Shown piece by piece: positions 5,124-8,070 of a stretch of 8,070 bases of DNA (positions within the stretch are counted from its first letter, which is position 1; each line of letters starts with the position of its first letter). Source of the stretch: an uncultured Solobacterium sp. (GTDB lineage: Bacteria; Bacillota_I; Bacilli_A; Erysipelotrichales; Erysipelotrichaceae); contig USIC01000027.1 of NCBI GenBank assembly GCA_900554555.1, forward strand, positions 1 to 8,070. Reading direction: 5' to 3'. The notes under the pieces are model-generated. The model was not told where the DNA came from. It did no database searches and saw nothing but the letters and a program-made list of their open reading frames with translations. The translations under genes were made by a program, and so were the position numbers.

Positions 5124-7277
5124 ATGAAAGTTCGTATTGGTATTGACGTAGGTGGAACATTTACAGATGCAGTTGTGATTAACAATGAAACATATGAGTT
5201 GATTGGAACAGTTAAGATTCCTACAACACACTTTGCACCAGAGGGTGTAGCTGCAGGTATCGTTCAAGTATTACATAAAATCATGGAGGAATATAACATT
5301 AAACCTGATGATGTTGTATTTATTGCCCATGGTACAACACAGGCAACGAATGCCTTACTAGAAGGTGATGTTGTTAAGGTTGGTGTTGTAACACTTGGTA
5401 AAGGATTACAAGGTGCAAAATCAAAGAGTGATACAGCAATTGACAACATTGAATTAGCAAAAGGAAAGTATCTCTACTCTGAAAATGAGTTTGTAGATAC
5501 ATCAGATTCATCAAAGATTGATGAAGCAATTATCGCAGCAATCAAATCCCTACAAGAAAAGGGATGTAAGAGTATCGTAGCGGCTGAAGCGTTCTCAGTA
5601 GATGATCCAACAAATGAAAACTTGGTTATCAAGCATTGTACAGAACAGAATATTCCTTCAACTGCCACAAACGATATCTCCAAGTTATATGGCTTAAAGA
5701 TTAGAACACGTACAGCAGTTGTAAACGCTAGTATCATGCCTAAGATGTTAGAAGCTGCCACAATGACAGATGAATCAATCAAGAAGGCAAACATTAAGAA
5801 TCCACTCATGGTTATGCGTTGTGATGGTGGTGTTATGACGGTTGAGGAAGTAAGAAATCGTCCAATTCTAACGATTCTATCAGGACCAGCAGCTGGTGTT
5901 GCGGGCGCTTTGATGTACGAGAAATTAACAGATGGTATCTTCTTTGAAGTAGGTGGAACATCAACTGATATTTCATGCGTAAAAGATGGTAAGGTTATGA
6001 TCAAGTACGCTGAAGTTGGTGGACACAAGACATATTTAAATTCTCTTGATGTACGTACCGTAGGTATCGGTGGTGGATCAATGGTAGAAATTAAAGATGG
6101 TAAGGCTATTAATATCGGACCAAGATCTGCTCATATCGCAAACCTTGAATATGAAGTATATACAGATCCAAGTCTAATCGTTGATCCTGTATTAAAAACA
6201 ATCCAACCAATGAATGGTGACCCTGAGTATGCATACATCGAATGTAGTAATGGTACAAAGGTATCCTTAACAATGGCAGGTGCCGCAAATATTGCAGGTT
6301 ATGTACATTCAGAAGATTATGCATATGGTAATGTAGAAGCAGCACGTAAAGCATGGCAACCACTTGCAGATAACATGGGATTATCTGTGGAAGAAACTGC
6401 GAAGAAGGTAATGGCATACGCAGCAGAAAAGAATGGTAAGGTAGTCAAAGACTTAATGCATGACTATCAGATGGACCCACGTACGACATTATTCGTTGGA
6501 GGTGGAGGAGGTGCAGCTAGCGTTGTACCACATCTAGCCGAAACAATGAATCATCAATTCAAGATTGCTAAGAACGCTCCAGTTATCTCAACAATTGGTG
6601 TTGCACTAGCGATGGTTCGTGATATGGTAGAACGTTCCGTATCCAATCCAACTGAGGAAGATATTATCAGTGTACGTCGTGAAGCAGAACTTAAAGCAAT
6701 TCAAAACGGCGCATCACCAGATACAGTCGAAGTATCTGTCGAAGTTGATACACAACGTAATATCATCCGTGCAATTGCAGTTGGTGCTACAGAATTGCGT
6801 AGTAAAGATCGTCTTAAAAAACAACTAACAAAAGAAGAGTTACTCGATGCAGTTGCACATAACTTAAATGTTGATAAATTAACATTAGAGATTTCTGCAG
6901 AAAACGGCAGTATGTACGCAGTACAAGCAACCATCACAGAAAAGAAACTCTTTGGTCTTGTTAAGAAGACAACAAAACCACTACGCTTAATTGATGATGA
7001 AGGTGTTATTCGTCTTCAAAAGAAGAATGCATGGTCACGTCAATCTTCAGCCGCAAGCTGGCAAGCAGATGTGGATTGGATGATTGAAGAACTAACGGAA
7101 TATAACGATGGTGGTGCAAACCTACCAAACCTATATATTGTATTAGGAAAGCGTGTCATTGACCTATCTGGTTTACAAAATGCAGAGCAGATAAAGTCAA
7201 TCGGTGGTGTTGAACTAAGCGGTATCGCTGCAGACACAAAATTGATCGTGATTGCGACAAAGAGAGTTGATGGTTAA
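5124..7277 (+). CDS. Hydantoinase A/5-oxoprolinase-family protein, divergent subgroup
   Basis: This is a 717-residue cytoplasmic protein of the HyuA/oxoprolinase family, whose members use ATP to open cyclic amides or to activate carbonyl substrates. Family motifs in order are IGIDVGGTFTDAV (5-17), AHGTTQATNALLEG (68-81), CDGGVMT (233-239), LSGPAAGVAGAL (252-263), VGGTSTDIS (276-284), RTVGIGGGSM (311-320), IGPRSA (331-336), FVGGGGGAASVVPHLAE (457-473) and APVISTIGVALAMVRD (485-500). The length fits a free-standing A subunit. Two things are unusual. After IGPRSA the common PGPACYG stretch is replaced by HIANLEYEVY. From about residue 510 to the end I do not see the usual HyuA C-terminal motifs. 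No HyuB gene is adjacent. It follows a permease gene and overlaps the HEXXH gene by 8 nt. The reaction cannot be assigned; hydantoin, 5-oxoproline and other lactams or ketones are possible substrates. Confidence 0.88.
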   Translation: MKVRIGIDVGGTFTDAVVINNETYELIGTVKIPTTHFAPEGVAAGIVQVLHKIMEEYNIKPDDVVFIAHGTTQATNALLEGDVVKVGVVTLGKGLQGAKSKSDTAIDNIELAKGKYLYSENEFVDTSDSSKIDEAIIAAIKSLQEKGCKSIVAAEAFSVDDPTNENLVIKHCTEQNIPSTATNDISKLYGLKIRTRTAVVNASIMPKMLEAATMTDESIKKANIKNPLMVMRCDGGVMTVEEVRNRPILTILSGPAAGVAGALMYEKLTDGIFFEVGGTSTDISCVKDGKVMIKYAEVGGHKTYLNSLDVRTVGIGGGSMVEIKDGKAINIGPRSAHIANLEYEVYTDPSLIVDPVLKTIQPMNGDPEYAYIECSNGTKVSLTMAGAANIAGYVHSEDYAYGNVEAARKAWQPLADNMGLSVEETAKKVMAYAAEKNGKVVKDLMHDYQMDPRTTLFVGGGGGAASVVPHLAETMNHQFKIAKNAPVISTIGVALAMVRDMVERSVSNPTEEDIISVRREAELKAIQNGASPDTVEVSVEVDTQRNIIRAIAVGATELRSKDRLKKQLTKEELLDAVAHNLNVDKLTLEISAENGSMYAVQATITEKKLFGLVKKTTKPLRLIDDEGVIRLQKKNAWSRQSSAASWQADVDWMIEELTEYNDGGANLPNLYIVLGKRVIDLSGLQNAEQIKSIGGVELSGIAADTKLIVIATKRVDG

Positions 7278-7821
7278 TATGCCAGGATATACATATCCTT
7301 TCCCAACCAAAGATCTTGCATATCAAGAACTCACTTATGATTATTGTTATAACAAGATCAAGGAAGAAGATAAGGAGCGTATTGTAGATGAAGCTTGGAA
7401 AAAGGGTGAGGAAACCGCAAAGGAAGTATTCGCAAAGTTTAATGGTAGTTATGATTTCCGCAAAATTTGCGCAGAATCAGGACTGCAGTTAAATGACAAA
7501 GATACAGACTACGTTGTTGGTAACCAAAGATACTTCAGTGATTATGTATCCGGCACCAATCAGATTAACCTCTACCTAAAGTCTATTGCAAAGTGGGCAG
7601 AAGAGAATCAGTTATCTATGAATGACGCAATCAACCTCATCCTTAGCCATGAATATTTCCATTTCATGGAGATGAATGTGATAGGACAACTCAGTAAATC
7701 CTACGAAGTGCCAATGTTAGTAATCGGCAAATTCAAGCTAGGTAAGACAGGCATCCATGCATTATCCGAAATCGGAGCACATGGCTTTGCCCATCAGTAT
7801 TATCTTTTAGTAACAAATTAA
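7270..7821 (+). CDS. Uncharacterised small HEXXH protein, putative zinc metallohydrolase
   Basis: This is a 183-residue protein that I do not recognise as a named family. It contains SHEYFHFME (126-134), a HEXXH zinc-binding motif with His127, Glu128 and His131, in a predicted helix after a hydrophobic run. SEIGAHGFAHQ (166-176) follows with Glu167, placed where gluzincins carry their third zinc ligand, about 35 residues downstream. No signal peptide or membrane segment is visible, so a cytoplasmic protein is expected. The N-terminal half is rich in charged residues and probably helical. The ATG at 7270 overlaps the hydantoinase stop by 8 nt, with a weak AAAGAGAG upstream; the ATG at 7279 is an alternative start, and a TTG at 7252 is less likely. 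Tight coupling suggests a role with the hydantoinase-like protein. Peptidase activity is an inference from the motif only. Confidence 0.8.
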   Translation: MVNMPGYTYPFPTKDLAYQELTYDYCYNKIKEEDKERIVDEAWKKGEETAKEVFAKFNGSYDFRKICAESGLQLNDKDTDYVVGNQRYFSDYVSGTNQINLYLKSIAKWAEENQLSMNDAINLILSHEYFHFMEMNVIGQLSKSYEVPMLVIGKFKLGKTGIHALSEIGAHGFAHQYYLLVTN

Positions 7822-7823
7822 AC

Positions 7824-7855
7824 AATAAAAGCAGGATTAACGCCTGCTTTTATTT
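7824..7855. terminator. Bidirectional Rho-independent terminator between convergent genes
   Basis: A perfect 12-bp stem, AATAAAAGCAGG (7824-7835) with CCTGCTTTTATT (7843-7854), encloses a 7-nt loop. T-rich arms lie on the 3' side on both strands. It begins 3 bases after the stop of the HEXXH gene and lies 32 bases past the stop of the minus-strand regulator gene, so it can serve both. Confidence 0.9.
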
Positions 7856-7886
7856 ATGAATGTATGCATGTGGAATCAAAGTTATA

Positions 7887-8070
7887 TTATAGAATTAGAC
7901 TTTGATATTTATGTGATAGTTTTTTAAAGCATTCGATATCAATAGTAATTTTACCTTTTCGTAGTTTGATCATTCCTTCTAATTCCATGGTATCTAAGTA
8001 TCTATACAATGATCGAAGATTTATATGGAGAACGTCTGCTAACTCACTTCTTTTTAATGGGCAGATATAT
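7887..8070 (-). CDS. Crp/Fnr-family transcriptional regulator, C-terminal end (cut by the right edge)
   Basis: The last 60 residues of a minus-strand protein were translated by hand. They form the winged helix-turn-helix of Crp/Fnr regulators. KRSELADVLHINLRSLYRYL carries the helix-turn-helix, with LRSLYRYL as the recognition helix, followed by DTMELEGMIKLRKGKITI as the wing and a short C-terminal helix ending at the stop 7889-7887. The pattern of a basic residue, ELADxL, a turn, a recognition helix ending in YL, then LExEGxI and IxI is characteristic. The effector-binding cyclic-nucleotide-like domain would lie outside the window, so the signal cannot be told. It converges on the upstream unit and shares its terminator, so a functional link is not implied. 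Confidence 0.8.
   Translation of the reverse strand, partial: YICPLKRSELADVLHINLRSLYRYLDTMELEGMIKLRKGKITIDIECFKKLSHKYQSLIL

Noticed and set aside
5124..5165. Reading the hydantoinase N-terminus as another ROK or glycerol-kinase type sugar kinase
   Set aside because: IGIDVGGTFTD followed by HGTTQATNALLEG and GPAAGV is specific to the hydantoinase/oxoprolinase family.
5474..6028. Long minus-strand open frame (184 codons) inside the hydantoinase gene
   Set aside because: It is antisense to conserved motifs such as GPAAGV and VGGTSTDIS; its composition looks like a frame shadow.
6109..6417. Minus-strand open frame of 102 codons, rich in Leu, His and Tyr
   Set aside because: Low-complexity antisense shadow of the hydantoinase gene, without a ribosome binding site.
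7875..7906. Inverted repeat ATCAAAGT / ACTTTGAT at the end of the Crp/Fnr gene
   Set aside because: Eight-bp AT-rich arms with a 16-nt loop and no T-run on either strand; the strong hairpin at 7824-7855 already explains termination.

Overview
The window looks like chromosomal DNA of a low-GC Bacillota. The AT-rich codon use, strong AGGAGG-type ribosome binding sites, a near-consensus CcpA cre site and short Rho-independent terminators all fit. An Erysipelotrichia-like gut or oral organism is my guess, but the sequence alone does not prove it. There are eight protein genes, two of them cut by the window edges. I see no RNA genes, insertion sequences or CRISPR arrays.

Layout. (1) Positions 1-1149, minus strand: an amino-sugar pair, nanE (ManNAc-6-P 2-epimerase) followed by a ROK sugar kinase (probably ManNAc kinase) that runs off the left edge. 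The two genes overlap by 8 nt. (2) Positions 1150-1251: a compact divergent promoter region in which both predicted promoters use the same -35 DNA. (3) Positions 1252-2607, plus strand: a stand-alone FAD-dependent oxidoreductase of unknown substrate, closed by a terminator. (4) Positions 2643-7855, plus strand: a probable four-gene transcription unit. It starts with a cre site inside a spaced inverted repeat. The genes are a ROK-type repressor whose ROK domain has lost its diagnostic motifs, an ion-transporter-superfamily permease, a hydantoinase A/oxoprolinase-like ATPase, and a small uncharacterised HEXXH protein whose start overlaps the hydantoinase stop. A hairpin and a perfect 15-bp palindrome lie between permease and hydantoinase. 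A strong, probably bidirectional terminator ends the unit. (5) Positions 7887-8070, minus strand: the C-terminal DNA-binding end of a Crp/Fnr-type regulator, converging on the same terminator.

How the parts may work together. The left operon would convert ManNAc through ManNAc-6-P to GlcNAc-6-P. The right unit looks like a catabolite-repressed uptake and processing module: import by the permease, then ATP-dependent chemistry by the hydantoinase-like protein, possibly with the HEXXH protein as partner or metallohydrolase, and the FAD enzyme as a possible redox step. The substrate is unknown. The hydantoinase has no HyuB partner here, lacks the usual PGPACYG stretch and has a C-terminal part I do not recognise as canonical. 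Together with the degenerate ROK regulator and the HEXXH protein, this is the least explained and most interesting part of the window.
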